NCBI RefSeq assembly: GCF_013085345.1
Contig: NZ_JABFAJ010000013.1
Span: forward strand, 32,424-96,423
DNA length: 64,000 nt
From: Isoptericola sediminis
GTDB taxonomy: Bacteria > Actinomycetota > Actinomycetes > Actinomycetales > Cellulomonadaceae
Direction of reading: 5' to 3'
Below the pieces are notes generated by a model. It searched no databases, had not been told where the DNA came from, and worked only from the letters and a program-made list of their open reading frames with translations. Position numbers and translations under genes: made by a program. Of this stretch, positions 36,325-44,980 are shown piece after piece. Within the stretch, counting starts at the first letter, position 1. The number at the start of each line of letters is the position of its first letter.

Positions 36325-39197
36325 CGCGACTCCTCCCCCGCGACGGCGACGACGTTCTCGGGCAGCTCGCCCTGCCGGTCGATCTCGGCGCCGAGCGTGC
36401 GCAGGACGTCCAGGACCAGCCCGACGACGAGGAGCATCACGCCGACGTCGAAGAACAGGGAGGTCACCAGGTGCACCTTGCCCAGCAGCGGGACGTGGAA
36501 GTCGAAGGTGAAGCTCTCCAGCACCTCCTGCCCGATCAGAAGAGCCCCGAGGCCGACGCCGGCCGACAGGAACAGCCCGGTCCCCAGCAGCAGGCCCGGT
36601 GGGACGGGCATCGCCTCACCGAGCTCGTACCGGCCGCCGGCGAGGTAGCGCACCGCCAGCGCGATGCCCACGACCAGCCCCGCCGCGAACCCCCCGCCCG
36701 GCGCGTTGTGCCCGCTGAACAGCAGGAACAGCGCGAAGACGATCATGGCGTGGAAGACCAGCCGGGTCACGACCTCGAACATGACCGACCGTCGCTCGGG
36801 GGCGAGCGTGCGGCCGGCGGCCAGCCACTCCTTGCGCTCCCCGGAGTCCGCCCCCGGGGCGCGCGACAGCCGCAGCACCGCACCGCTGCGCTGCCGCAGG
36901 AAGACCAGCGACGCCACGCCGGTGGCCGCCACGAGCAGCACGGACAGCTCGCCGACGGTGTCCCAGGCCCGGATGTCGACCAGCGTGACGTTGACGATGT
37001 TGTCCCCGCTGCCGTACTCCACCGCCTCGGCGGGGAAGTCCACGCTGATGGGGGGCTGCACCCGGGCCAGCGGGGCCGCGAGGGTGAGTCCCATCATCAC
37101 GACGCCCGTCGTGACGCCGAGGACGACCCGCACCCACCGGCTGGCGGTGAGCGGCCGGTCGGTGAAGTACGGCGGCATCCGGCGCAGGACGAGGACCAGC
37201 ACCACCAGGGTGACCGTCTCCACCAGGACCTGGGTCAGCGCCAGGTCGGGAGCCCCGTGCAGCAGGAACAGCGCGGCGTTGGCGTACCCCGCGACACCGA
37301 CCAGGACGACCGCCTTCAGCCGACGCCGGGCCCGCGCCGCGAGCACGGACGCCACGGCCACGATCGCCACCACGGCTGCCTGTGCGGGCCGGTCCCACGG
37401 CACGACGTCGACGGCGACCGTGGTGCCGGTGAGCAGGCCCGACAGGATCACGGCCCCCGGGGCGACCGCCAGCACGACCAGCACGATGCCGAGGTAGAAC
37501 GGCAGCGAGCCGCGCTGCGTGGCTCCGGTGACGTCCGCCGCCAGGTCGTCCAGCCGGCGCATCGACCGGCGGTAGACGAGGTCGGCGCCGCGCGGTGACG
37601 GCAGGGACGCCTGCCAGCGCTCCACACGGACCCGTTGCCCGAAGAGCAGGGCGCCGACGGCGAGCACCAGCACGGAGGTCACCAGTGCCGGCGTGAACCC
37701 GCCCCACAGCACGAGCTTCCCGGGGTCACCGCTCGGGTAGGTGTCGGCGAAGGGTGACAGCACCCGTTCGCCGACGGACGGCACGAGCGCGACGAACAGC
37801 CCGCCGAGCGCGAGCGCGGCCGGCGGCGCGACCAGCAGCGCCGGCTGGCGGCGGTGCGGCACCGCCGGGGCACCGCCGTCGGGCAGGGAGCCCTTGGTGC
37901 CGAACGCCCCCCACCAGAACCGCAGCCCGTACGCCACGGTCAGGATCGACCCGACGACGACCGCGACGAGCGCGGCGACCTCGAGGCCGCCCGCCCCGTG
38001 GGTCGCGTCGTGCCAGAGCCCCTCCAGGGCCGCCTCCTTGGCCACGTACCCGGCGAACGGCGGCAGCCCGATCATCGACGCCGTGGCGAGCAGTCCCGCC
38101 GCCGCGGTGACGGGCATGGCTCTCCACAGGCCGGACAGACGGCGCAGGTCGCGGGTGCCGGTGGCGACGTCGACGACCCCGACGACCAGGAACAGCGCCG
38201 CCTTGAACAGGGCGTGGGCACCGAGCAGGGCGAGCCCGGCGAGCGCCGCGGCGCGGGTGCCGAGCCCGAGCAGCAGCACGAGCAGCCCGAGCTGGGAGAC
38301 CGTGCCGAAGGCGAGCACGAGCTTGAGGTCGTGCTGGCGCAGCGCCCGGTAGCCGCCGAGGAGCAGCGTCGCCGCGCCCAGCGAGACGACCGACCAGCGC
38401 CAGACCGGCTCCCCGGACAGGCCCGGGGCGAACCGCGCCACGAGGTAGACGCCGGCCTTCACCATCGCCGCGGCGTGCAGGTAGGCCGAGACCGGGGTGG
38501 GGGCCGCCATCGCGGCCGGGAGCCAGAAGTGGAACGGCACGAGCGCCGACTTCGTGGCGGCACCGGCGACGAGGCAGAGCGACGCCACGACGGCCGCGGT
38601 GCCCGTGGGCGGGTCCACGACGACCTCGGAGACGCGCCAGGTGCCGGTCGACACCCCGAGCACGATGAGGCCGACGAGCATGGCCAGCCCACCGGCGGTC
38701 GTGACGACGATGGCCTGCATCGCGGCCCGCCGGGAGGCCTTGCGGTCGGCGTAGTGGCCGATCAGCAGGTAGGAGAAGACCGTGGTCAGCTCCCAGAAGA
38801 CGAACAGCAGCAGGAGGTCGTCGGCGATGACCAGGCCCATCATCGCGCCCGCGAACGCGGTCAGCGTGCCGGCGAAGCGTCCCGTACCGAAGGCATCGCG
38901 GGAGAAGTACGCCGAGCAGTACAGCAGCACCAGGGCACCGACGCCGCCGACGACGAGCAGCAGGAGCCAGGAGAGGGCGTCGAGCCGCAGGTCGATGGTC
39001 AGGTGCAGGCCGGGTACCCAGGGGATGCTCGTGACCGGTGGGTCGCCGTCGAGCACCGCCCGGGTGCTCGCCAGGGCGTAGCCCGCCGCGGCCGCGGGCC
39101 CGACCGCGAGCACCCAGAACGCCCGCCGACCCAGCAGCGCCACCAGAGCGGGCGCCGCCACGGCCAGCGCGAAGGTCAGGAGCAGGACTGCCAGCAC
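36321..39197 (-). CDS. mnhA: Na+/H+ antiporter subunit A with fused subunit B
   Basis: A 958-residue giant subunit. Residues about 1-650 form the NuoL-like proton-channel part (FVFWELTTVFSYLLIGHY, FHFWLPAAMAAPTPVSAYLHAA in parts). Residues about 650-780 form the DUF4040/MbhD-MbhE segment. Residues about 810-945 correspond to subunit MnhB (VFEVVTRLVFHAMIVFALFLLF, NAPGGGFAAGLV). This explains the absence of a separate mnhB. The start is GTG 39197 with GGAG upstream. Confidence 0.95.
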   Translation of the reverse strand: MLAVLLLTFALAVAAPALVALLGRRAFWVLAVGPAAAAGYALASTRAVLDGDPPVTSIPWVPGLHLTIDLRLDALSWLLLLVVGGVGALVLLYCSAYFSRDAFGTGRFAGTLTAFAGAMMGLVIADDLLLLFVFWELTTVFSYLLIGHYADRKASRRAAMQAIVVTTAGGLAMLVGLIVLGVSTGTWRVSEVVVDPPTGTAAVVASLCLVAGAATKSALVPFHFWLPAAMAAPTPVSAYLHAAAMVKAGVYLVARFAPGLSGEPVWRWSVVSLGAATLLLGGYRALRQHDLKLVLAFGTVSQLGLLVLLLGLGTRAAALAGLALLGAHALFKAALFLVVGVVDVATGTRDLRRLSGLWRAMPVTAAAGLLATASMIGLPPFAGYVAKEAALEGLWHDATHGAGGLEVAALVAVVVGSILTVAYGLRFWWGAFGTKGSLPDGGAPAVPHRRQPALLVAPPAALALGGLFVALVPSVGERVLSPFADTYPSGDPGKLVLWGGFTPALVTSVLVLAVGALLFGQRVRVERWQASLPSPRGADLVYRRSMRRLDDLAADVTGATQRGSLPFYLGIVLVVLAVAPGAVILSGLLTGTTVAVDVVPWDRPAQAAVVAIVAVASVLAARARRRLKAVVLVGVAGYANAALFLLHGAPDLALTQVLVETVTLVVLVLVLRRMPPYFTDRPLTASRWVRVVLGVTTGVVMMGLTLAAPLARVQPPISVDFPAEAVEYGSGDNIVNVTLVDIRAWDTVGELSVLLVAATGVASLVFLRQRSGAVLRLSRAPGADSGERKEWLAAGRTLAPERRSVMFEVVTRLVFHAMIVFALFLLFSGHNAPGGGFAAGLVVGIALAVRYLAGGRYELGEAMPVPPGLLLGTGLFLSAGVGLGALLIGQEVLESFTFDFHVPLLGKVHLVTSLFFDVGVMLLVVGLVLDVLRTLGAEIDRQGELPENVVAVAGEESR

Positions 39198-39229
39198 GGC
39201 GCTCCGTCCGGTCGTGGGGCGGGGACATG

Positions 39230-39235
39230 ACTCTA
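39230..39235 (-). promoter_or_regulatory. -10 box of mnh operon
   Basis: TAGAGT on the minus strand; a start near 39223 leaves a leader of about 25 nt with GGAG before GTG 39197. Confidence 0.5.
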
Positions 39236-39239
39236 ACCG

Positions 39240-39258
39240 GGGACGGCGCCGCCGTCCC
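39240..39258. terminator. short hairpin between thioredoxin-NHL gene and mnh promoter
   Basis: An 8-bp GC stem (39240-39247 with 39251-39258) directly after the thioredoxin-NHL stop and before the mnh -10 box. Weak by length. Confidence 0.45.
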
Positions 39259-39279
39259 GGCAGACGCGACGGGCCCGGG

Positions 39280-41268
39280 TCAGCCGCGCAGCGGCAGCGT
39301 CAACGTCGCGGCGCCGTCGGCCGTGACCGTCACGGGGACGCCCCAGTCCTGCTGGGCGAGGTGGCAGGCGGGGAAGAAGTCCTCCGGCTCACCGTCCGGG
39401 CCGAGGACGGCGTCCTGCGGCGGCAGGTCGCAGGAGGCCGCCTTCGCCGTCACGTGCAGCACGCCCTCGGCGACCGCGGGGTCGATGCGCAGGTCACGCA
39501 CCAGGTCGGTGCCGTCGCCGGCCCCGTCGAGCAGCAGCTCCGGCGGCGTGGCGCTGATGCGCAGCTCGGTGGACGGCCCGAACCGGTCGTCGAGCTTCTG
39601 CCCGGGTGCCGGGGTGAACGGCACCTCGAGACGGACCGTGCCCCCGGCGATCTCCGTGGCCTCGCGGGCGACGCGGTGCGCGCCGCCGTCGAGGACCCGG
39701 CCGACGAGGTCGGCGGGCAGCGCGACCCGGGTCAGGCGGTGCGCCGCGGACTCCACGGCGAGCAGGTGCACCCGGCCCTCGCCCTCCTGGACGAGCACGT
39801 CGCTGGGTTCGGCGAGCCCGGTGGCGAGCGTGGTGACCTCCCCCGAGCGCGGGTCGTACCGACGCAGCGCGCCGTTGTAGGTGTCGGCCACGACGGCCGA
39901 ACCGTCCGGCAGCGTGGCGACACCCAGCGGGTGCTGGAGCAGCGCCTCGGCGGCAGTACCGTCCCGGTGCCCGAAGTCGTACAGGCCCTGCCCGACGGCG
40001 GTGCTCACGTCGACGTCCGCGGCTCCCGCGGGCGTGACACGGCGCAGCGCGGACGTCTCGGCGTCGGCGAGCCAGAACCCTCCGTCGGGCCGGCGGTCCG
40101 TGTCGAGCGTGGGGGCGAGCCGCGAGGGCTGGGCGAACCACGCCGCCGCGCCCGGGCCGTCCTCGAGGCCCTCGTTCATCGTGCCCGCCAGCAGGCGCAG
40201 GCTGCCGTCCCCGTCGGACGCCACCGGGTCGAACACCCACAGCGTGTGGTTGCCGGCCATGGCCACCACGAAGGCGGACAGCGGCTCCGACCACGCCACG
40301 TCCCACGGGGAGGAGAGCCGGACGGTGGTCGCCGCGAGCTCCTCGTCGGACACGTGGGCCCGCGGCTGCTCGCCCGGGACCTCCACGTTCTCGTGGCCGC
40401 CGACCATGTACTGACGGCCGGTCCCGGCCACGGTGTACACCTCACCCGACTCCAGGTGGACACCGCGCAGCGTGTGGTTGACCGTGTCCGCCACCAGGAC
40501 GTCGTAGCCCAGCCGGTCGCGCAGCGCGTCCGGCACGAGGCACAGCCCGTTCGGCTCGCTGAACCGCGCGGCGTGCGTGCCGTCGGGAGCGGGACCGCCG
40601 TCGACCAGCCCCCGCTCGCCGGAGCCGATGCGTCGTACCAGCGTCTCGCCGTCGGGCGCGAGCTCCGCCAGCCCGTGGTGCCCGGCGTCGGCCACCAGCA
40701 GGTTCCCGCCCGGGAGCTCCACCGCCGCCGCGGGGAACCGCACCGTCGTGGGCTCCGGCGTCGGCGCCACGTACGGGCCGTCCCCGCGGTGCAGGGTGCC
40801 CTTGGCCTCGTGCTCGGCGACCAGCTCGCGCACCAGCGCCGCGACCGCGGACGCGTGCCCCTCACCGGCCATCTGCGCGACGACGTACCCCTGCGGGTCC
40901 ACGACCACGAGCGTGGGCCACGCCCGGGCGGTGTAGGCGTCCCAGGTCACGAGCTCCGGGTCGTCCAGCACGGGGTGGCGCACGTCGTACCGCTCGACGG
41001 CCGCCGCGAGGGCCTCCGGGTCGGCCTCGTGGGCGAACTTCGGCGAGTGCACGCCGACGATCACCAGGACGTCGCGGTGCGCCTCCTCGAGCTCACGGAG
41101 CTCGTCGAGGACGTGCAGGCAGTTCAGGCAGCAGAACGTCCAGAAGTCCAGCACGACGATCTTGCCGCGCAGGTCGGCGAGCTTCAGCTCACGGCCGCCG
41201 GTGTTCAGCCAGCCGCGGCCGACGAGCTCGGACGCGCGGACCTTCGGGAGGGTGGGGGTGGTGCTCAC
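39280..41268 (-). CDS. thioredoxin-like domain plus NHL-repeat protein
   Basis: A 662-residue protein. The N-terminal thioredoxin-like domain (about 1-160) has the redox motif FCCLNC and the cis-proline segment AWPTLVV. The rest (about 165-500) is a beta-propeller of NHL-type repeats (VELPGGNLLVADAGHHG, SEPNGLCLVP, HPLGVATLPDGSAVVADTYNG), with a further beta domain at the C-terminus. It is like bacterial relatives of NHLRC2. No signal peptide is seen. The start is GTG 41268, 6 nt after a GACAAT box. Confidence 0.88.
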   Translation of the reverse strand: MSTTPTLPKVRASELVGRGWLNTGGRELKLADLRGKIVVLDFWTFCCLNCLHVLDELRELEEAHRDVLVIVGVHSPKFAHEADPEALAAAVERYDVRHPVLDDPELVTWDAYTARAWPTLVVVDPQGYVVAQMAGEGHASAVAALVRELVAEHEAKGTLHRGDGPYVAPTPEPTTVRFPAAAVELPGGNLLVADAGHHGLAELAPDGETLVRRIGSGERGLVDGGPAPDGTHAARFSEPNGLCLVPDALRDRLGYDVLVADTVNHTLRGVHLESGEVYTVAGTGRQYMVGGHENVEVPGEQPRAHVSDEELAATTVRLSSPWDVAWSEPLSAFVVAMAGNHTLWVFDPVASDGDGSLRLLAGTMNEGLEDGPGAAAWFAQPSRLAPTLDTDRRPDGGFWLADAETSALRRVTPAGAADVDVSTAVGQGLYDFGHRDGTAAEALLQHPLGVATLPDGSAVVADTYNGALRRYDPRSGEVTTLATGLAEPSDVLVQEGEGRVHLLAVESAAHRLTRVALPADLVGRVLDGGAHRVAREATEIAGGTVRLEVPFTPAPGQKLDDRFGPSTELRISATPPELLLDGAGDGTDLVRDLRIDPAVAEGVLHVTAKAASCDLPPQDAVLGPDGEPEDFFPACHLAQQDWGVPVTVTADGAATLTLPLRG

Positions 41269-41274
41269 CGCCCC

Positions 41275-41280
41275 ATTGTC
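41275..41280 (-). promoter_or_regulatory. -10 box of leaderless thioredoxin-NHL gene
   Basis: GACAAT on the minus strand, 6 nt before GTG 41268. Confidence 0.45.
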
Positions 41281-41358
41281 CCCGCGGAGGCGCGATCGCG
41301 ACGAGGTGACCGCACACCGGGACGCCAGGCTCCGTGGAGTGGCCGGGGCTCGGCGCGA

Positions 41359-41613
41359 CTACGCGTCGATGTCTCCGGCCCGCTGGTCGAGGAAGGCATC
41401 GATCTCGCTCCAGGCGCGCGCGTACGACGCCGGGATCGCGGCCTTCATCTCCTCGCTCGCGCCAGCGGCCTGGGCTTCGTGCACCGCCAGGAAGGAACCC
41501 TGGGCGACGGCCGCCTGGACACGTGGCTTGACGTTGCGCATCGCCTGCTCCGTCGTGAACAGCGCCGGCTCGGAATCGTGCATGACCAGCACCGTAGGCA
41601 CCGACACCGACAC
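41359..41613 (-). CDS. small protein of unknown function
   Basis: An 84-residue protein, largely helical in appearance (TTEQAMRNVKPRVQAAVAQG, ASYARAWSEIDAFLDQRAG), with no cysteine and no membrane helix. The chosen GTG 41613 has a GAGG ribosome binding site lying in the last codons of the preceding 73-residue gene, 8 bp apart, so both are cotranscribed. ATG 41583 is an alternative start. No family is recognised. Confidence 0.6.
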   Translation of the reverse strand: MSVSVPTVLVMHDSEPALFTTEQAMRNVKPRVQAAVAQGSFLAVHEAQAAGASEEMKAAIPASYARAWSEIDAFLDQRAGDIDA

Positions 41614-41621
41614 GATCCGCC

Positions 41622-41843
41622 TCAGAGCGCCTGGACGGCCCCCACGACGTGCACCCGGACCGGGACGCCCTCGACGTCGGGCGGCACGTCCTTGCGCGCC
41701 CGCACGGTGGTGACGTTCACCTGCAGCACCCAGTCGTGGGAGTCGCCCCGCTGGGCCAGACCCACCCCGCACACGCCGTCGACCTGGGCGACCTTCTCCC
41801 GCAGCGCACCCTTGGCGGCTCGGGCCTGCTCGATCGTGGCCAT
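41622..41843 (-). CDS. small protein resembling the N-terminus of the nearby protease
   Basis: A 73-residue protein with a strong AGGAGGTG ribosome binding site. It has an N-terminal helix (EQARAAKGALREKVA) followed by strands (GVCGVGLAQ, WVLQVNVTTVRA, GVPVRVHVVGAV), the pattern of a small alpha/beta module. The helix and first strands resemble residues 1-66 of the trypsin-like protein at 46266-47342 (QARAIKAQL, IGLAP). It pairs with the 84-residue gene downstream. Function unknown; a free-standing inhibitor or chaperone-like module is one idea. Confidence 0.65.
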   Translation of the reverse strand: MATIEQARAAKGALREKVAQVDGVCGVGLAQRGDSHDWVLQVNVTTVRARKDVPPDVEGVPVRVHVVGAVQAL

Positions 41844-41902
41844 GGCCAACACCTCCTGGTCCCATTCTCCCCCGCGGCGCGCTGCAGTGCCACGATGGGC
41901 GG

Positions 41903-42739
41903 GTGACGACGATTCCCACCGTGACCCTGAACAACGGCGTCCCCATCCCGCAGGTCGGTTTCGGGACGTACAAGATCAACGACGACGAGACGCGCGAGGC
42001 GGTGCTGCACGCCTTCGAGGCCGGGTACCGGCACATCGACACCGCGCAGATGTACCGGAACGAACGTGGTGTGGGCGAGGCGATCGCGGCCTCCGGGCTG
42101 CACCGGGGCGAGGTCTTCGTGACCAGCAAGCTCAACAACGCCAACCACGCCTACGACGACGCCCTGGCCTCGTTCGACCGCACGCTGTCCGAGCTGCAGC
42201 TCGAGTTCGTGGACCTGTTCCTCATCCACTGGCCGCTGCCCGCCGTCGGCCGCTACCTGGAGGCCTGGCGCGCCCTGGAGGAGATCCTGCGCAGCGGGCG
42301 GGCGCGGGCGATCGGCGTGTCGAACTTCCAGCCGACGCACCTGCGCACCCTGCTCGACGAGGCGACGATCGTGCCGGCCGTGAACCAGATCGAGATGCAT
42401 CCCTGGTTCACGAACTCCGACGTGCGGTACTTCGACGAGAGCCACGGCATCACCACCGAGGCGTGGTCGCCGCTCGGCCGCGGCAAGGCGCTGGAGGACC
42501 CGGCGATCGCGCGGATCGCGCAGGAGCACGACGCGACCCCGGCCCAGGTGGTGCTCGCCTGGCACCTGGCCCGCGGCGTCGTCGTCATCCCCAAGTCCGT
42601 GACGCCGTCGCGCATCGCCTCGAACCTGCAGGCCGTGGACCTGACGCTCAGCGACGACGAGGTCGCGGCGATCACCGCCCTGGACCGGGGCGAGCGGATC
42701 GGCTCCCACCCGGACACGGAGAACCGCACCGACCGCTGA
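41903..42739 (+). CDS. aldo/keto reductase
   Basis: A 278-residue NADPH-dependent AKR of the 2,5-diketogluconate reductase group. It has GFGTYKI, the catalytic tetrad in GYRHIDTAQMYRNE (Asp, Tyr), VTSKLN (Lys) and FLIHWPLP (His), and the C-terminal IPKSVTPSRIASN cofactor loop. The GTG start follows a CACGAT hexamer by 6 nt. The physiological carbonyl substrate is unknown. Confidence 0.94.
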   Translation: MTTIPTVTLNNGVPIPQVGFGTYKINDDETREAVLHAFEAGYRHIDTAQMYRNERGVGEAIAASGLHRGEVFVTSKLNNANHAYDDALASFDRTLSELQLEFVDLFLIHWPLPAVGRYLEAWRALEEILRSGRARAIGVSNFQPTHLRTLLDEATIVPAVNQIEMHPWFTNSDVRYFDESHGITTEAWSPLGRGKALEDPAIARIAQEHDATPAQVVLAWHLARGVVVIPKSVTPSRIASNLQAVDLTLSDDEVAAITALDRGERIGSHPDTENRTDR

Positions 42740-42760
42740 CCCCCTCCCCACCGCTCCCTG

Positions 42761-42828
42761 CCCGCTGTGGGCATGAAATCTGCAGGCGCGGACCCGTCGG
42801 CGCCTGCAGATTTCATGCCCACAGCGGG
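42761..42828. repeat. perfect 29-bp palindromic intergenic element, copy B
   Basis: Arms 42761-42789 and 42800-42828 are exact reverse complements with a 10-nt loop. The arm shares CGCTGTGGG-Y-ATGA-R-ATCT with the element at 11062-11079. It stands between two plus-strand genes, 22 bp after the reductase stop, and can serve as its terminator, but the conserved sequence goes beyond a need for a stem. Confidence 0.75.
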
Positions 42829-42869
42829 GTCGGGCGGCCGGGCGGGGCGCTGACGGGCAGAATGACGTC

Positions 42870-43154
42870 ATGGAACGCCACACCGTCGTCGCGATCCGCG
42901 AAGGGCTGCACGCCCGGCCGGCCGCACTGTTCACCCGCCTCGCGGCCTCCCAGCCCGTCCCGGTCCGGATCGCCCGGGAGGGCGGGGACCCCGTGGACGC
43001 CGCCAGCATCCTGGCCGTGATGACGCTGGGGGCCGACGCCGGCACGTCGGTGACGCTGTCGGTCGACGCCGGCGGGCACGGTGAGGACGAGGAGACCGCC
43101 ACGGCGGTCCTGGACACCCTCGAGGAGTTCCTGTCCGACCCGGAGCCGGGCTGA
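42870..43154 (+). CDS. ptsH: PTS phosphocarrier protein HPr
   Basis: A 94-residue phosphocarrier. His14 in GLHARPA accepts phosphate from enzyme I; Ser46 in DAASILAV is the regulatory serine position. The start ATG 42870 follows CAGAAT by 6 nt. It converges on ptsI with a 12-bp gap rather than preceding it in an operon. Confidence 0.96.
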   Translation: MERHTVVAIREGLHARPAALFTRLAASQPVPVRIAREGGDPVDAASILAVMTLGADAGTSVTLSVDAGGHGEDEETATAVLDTLEEFLSDPEPG

Positions 43155-43166
43155 CCTGTCCGAGCG

Positions 43167-44840
43167 TCACAGACCCAGGTCGACCAGCACCGGGCGGATG
43201 GCGTCCCGCACCGCGTTGCGCGCCTCCATCGGGTCGTCCTCGGCCAGCGCCAGCCGCGCCAGCTCCACGCACTCGGCGTCGGTGACCCGCTGCAGGACCG
43301 CCGCGACGTCCGCGAGCGCCCGGGGCGTCATCGACAGCGACCGCACGCCCAGACCGACGAGCACGGGGGCCAGGGTGGCGTCCGCGGCGGCCTCCCCGCA
43401 GACCCCGACGGGTCGGCCGTGCCGGGCCGCCCCCTCGCAGGTCGCGCGGATCAGCTCCAGCACCGCCGGCTGCCACGGGGTGGACAACGCGGCGAGCTCG
43501 CCGAGCATGCGGTCGGCGGCCATCGTGTACTGGATGAGGTCGTTGGTGCCCACCGACCCGAAGGCGGCGTGGGCGAAGACGTCGGCGGCCCGCAGCGCCG
43601 CGGCGGGCACCTCGACCATGACCCCGGCGTGGCGCAGCCCGTGCTGCTCGCACAGCGTGACGAAGTCGGCGGCCTCGCCCGCGGTGGCGACCATCGGCGC
43701 CATCACCCACACCTCGGCGTTCTCGGCCTCGGCGGCGGCCGCGATCGCCTGCAGCTGCCGCTCCAGCACGCCGGGCCGTGACGAGGCCGTGCGCAGCCCG
43801 CGCACGCCCAGGGCCGGGTTGGGCTCGCCGTCGGCGGTGACGAACGGCAGCGGCTTGTCGGCACCGGCGTCGAGGGTGCGGACCACGACCTTGCGCCGCG
43901 GGAACGCGGACAGCACCTGGCGGTAGGCGGCGACCTGCTCGGACACCCCGGGCTCGGTGCTGCGGCCCAGGAAGCAGAACTCGGTGCGGAACAGCCCGAC
44001 CCCCTCGGCGGAGGCCTCCAGCGCGGCCTGGGCCCCGGCGGGGTCGGCCACGTTGGCGAGCAGCTCGACGCGGGTGCCGTCGGCGGTGCGTCCGGTCCCG
44101 TCGAACGCGCGGCGTTCCGCCTCGTGCTGCTGCGCGGCCGCCACGGTGTCGGGGTCGGGGTCGAGGACGACGACGCCGGCCGCCCCGTCCAGCAGCACCG
44201 TGTCGCCGTCGGCGATCGCCTCGGCGCCGCGGACCGCGACGACGGCGGGGATCCCGAGTGCCCGGGCGAGGATCGCGGTGTGCGAGGTCGGCCCGCCGCC
44301 GCTGGTCACGACGCCGAGCACCACCTCGGGGTCGAGCGTGGCGGTGTCCGCCGGGGCGAGGTCCTCACCGACCAGGACGAACGGGTGGTCGAGCTGCGGC
44401 ACCCCGGGCGGGCGGACGCCGATGAGCTCGGCGACGATGCGGTCCCGCACGTCGCGCACGTCCCGGGCGCGCTCCGCCAGCGGGGGCCCGAGCTTCTCGA
44501 ACTGCTTGATCAGCCCGCGCGCGGCGTCCCAGATCGCACGCTCCGGGGTGAGGTGGTCGGTGCGGATGCGCCGTTCGCCGTCGGCGACCAGGGCGGGGTC
44601 GGCCGCCATCGCCGCGGTGACGGCGAGGAGGTCGGCCGCGGTGCCGGTGGCGCGGCCGGCCCGGTCGGTCAGCTCGTCGCGGACCGCCCGGGCGGCGGCC
44701 GTGAGCTGGGCGACGGCCGCCTCGACGCCCTCGCCCTCCAGACGCGTCGTACGGGGTTCGGGCACGGGCGGAGGCATGGTGGCCGCGGGGCCCGCCGCCC
44801 TGCCCGGACTGACGGGCGCACCCGTGAGAGTCGTGCTCAT
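43167..44840 (-). CDS. ptsI: PTS enzyme I (phosphoenolpyruvate-protein phosphotransferase)
   Basis: A 557-residue enzyme that takes phosphate from PEP and passes it to HPr. It has the swivelling histidine motif GGGPTSHTAILAR, the PEP-binding segment EGVGLFRTEF, TLDAGADKPL, SVGTNDLIQYTMAADR and VGVCGEAA with the catalytic cysteine. MSTTLTGAPVSPG at ATG 44840 has GGAGG upstream and is preferred over the 29-codon longer frame. It is divergent from the IIA gene. Confidence 0.96.
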   Translation of the reverse strand: MSTTLTGAPVSPGRAAGPAATMPPPVPEPRTTRLEGEGVEAAVAQLTAAARAVRDELTDRAGRATGTAADLLAVTAAMAADPALVADGERRIRTDHLTPERAIWDAARGLIKQFEKLGPPLAERARDVRDVRDRIVAELIGVRPPGVPQLDHPFVLVGEDLAPADTATLDPEVVLGVVTSGGGPTSHTAILARALGIPAVVAVRGAEAIADGDTVLLDGAAGVVVLDPDPDTVAAAQQHEAERRAFDGTGRTADGTRVELLANVADPAGAQAALEASAEGVGLFRTEFCFLGRSTEPGVSEQVAAYRQVLSAFPRRKVVVRTLDAGADKPLPFVTADGEPNPALGVRGLRTASSRPGVLERQLQAIAAAAEAENAEVWVMAPMVATAGEAADFVTLCEQHGLRHAGVMVEVPAAALRAADVFAHAAFGSVGTNDLIQYTMAADRMLGELAALSTPWQPAVLELIRATCEGAARHGRPVGVCGEAAADATLAPVLVGLGVRSLSMTPRALADVAAVLQRVTDAECVELARLALAEDDPMEARNAVRDAIRPVLVDLGL

Positions 44841-44899
44841 CGCTGCCGTGACCTCCGTCCGCCCCACCGGTGCCGCGCGGTCGCGTCTCCGATCCTGCT

Positions 44900-44910
44900 G
44901 TGCCTGGCAC
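44900..44910. promoter_or_regulatory. palindrome in the ptsI-crr divergent promoter region
   Basis: GTGCC-T-GGCAC is a perfect 11-bp palindrome about 60 bp before ptsI and 70 bp before the IIA gene. It could be the operator of the adjacent GntR regulator; no DasR-type site is seen. Confidence 0.35.
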
Positions 44911-44980
44911 GCTGTCGGATGAGGCACTCTGTGTCAAGGATCACGTCCGTCACGGCCCACGACTCCTCGGAGGACCCCCG

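Noticed and set aside
32888..39197. Incomplete antiporter lacking subunit B
   Set aside because: The C-terminal 140 residues of the first gene match MnhB; the subunit is fused, not missing.
44841..44980. DasR-type operator before the PTS genes
   Set aside because: No sequence resembling ACTGGTCTAGACCACT is found; only the shorter GTGCC-T-GGCAC palindrome is present.
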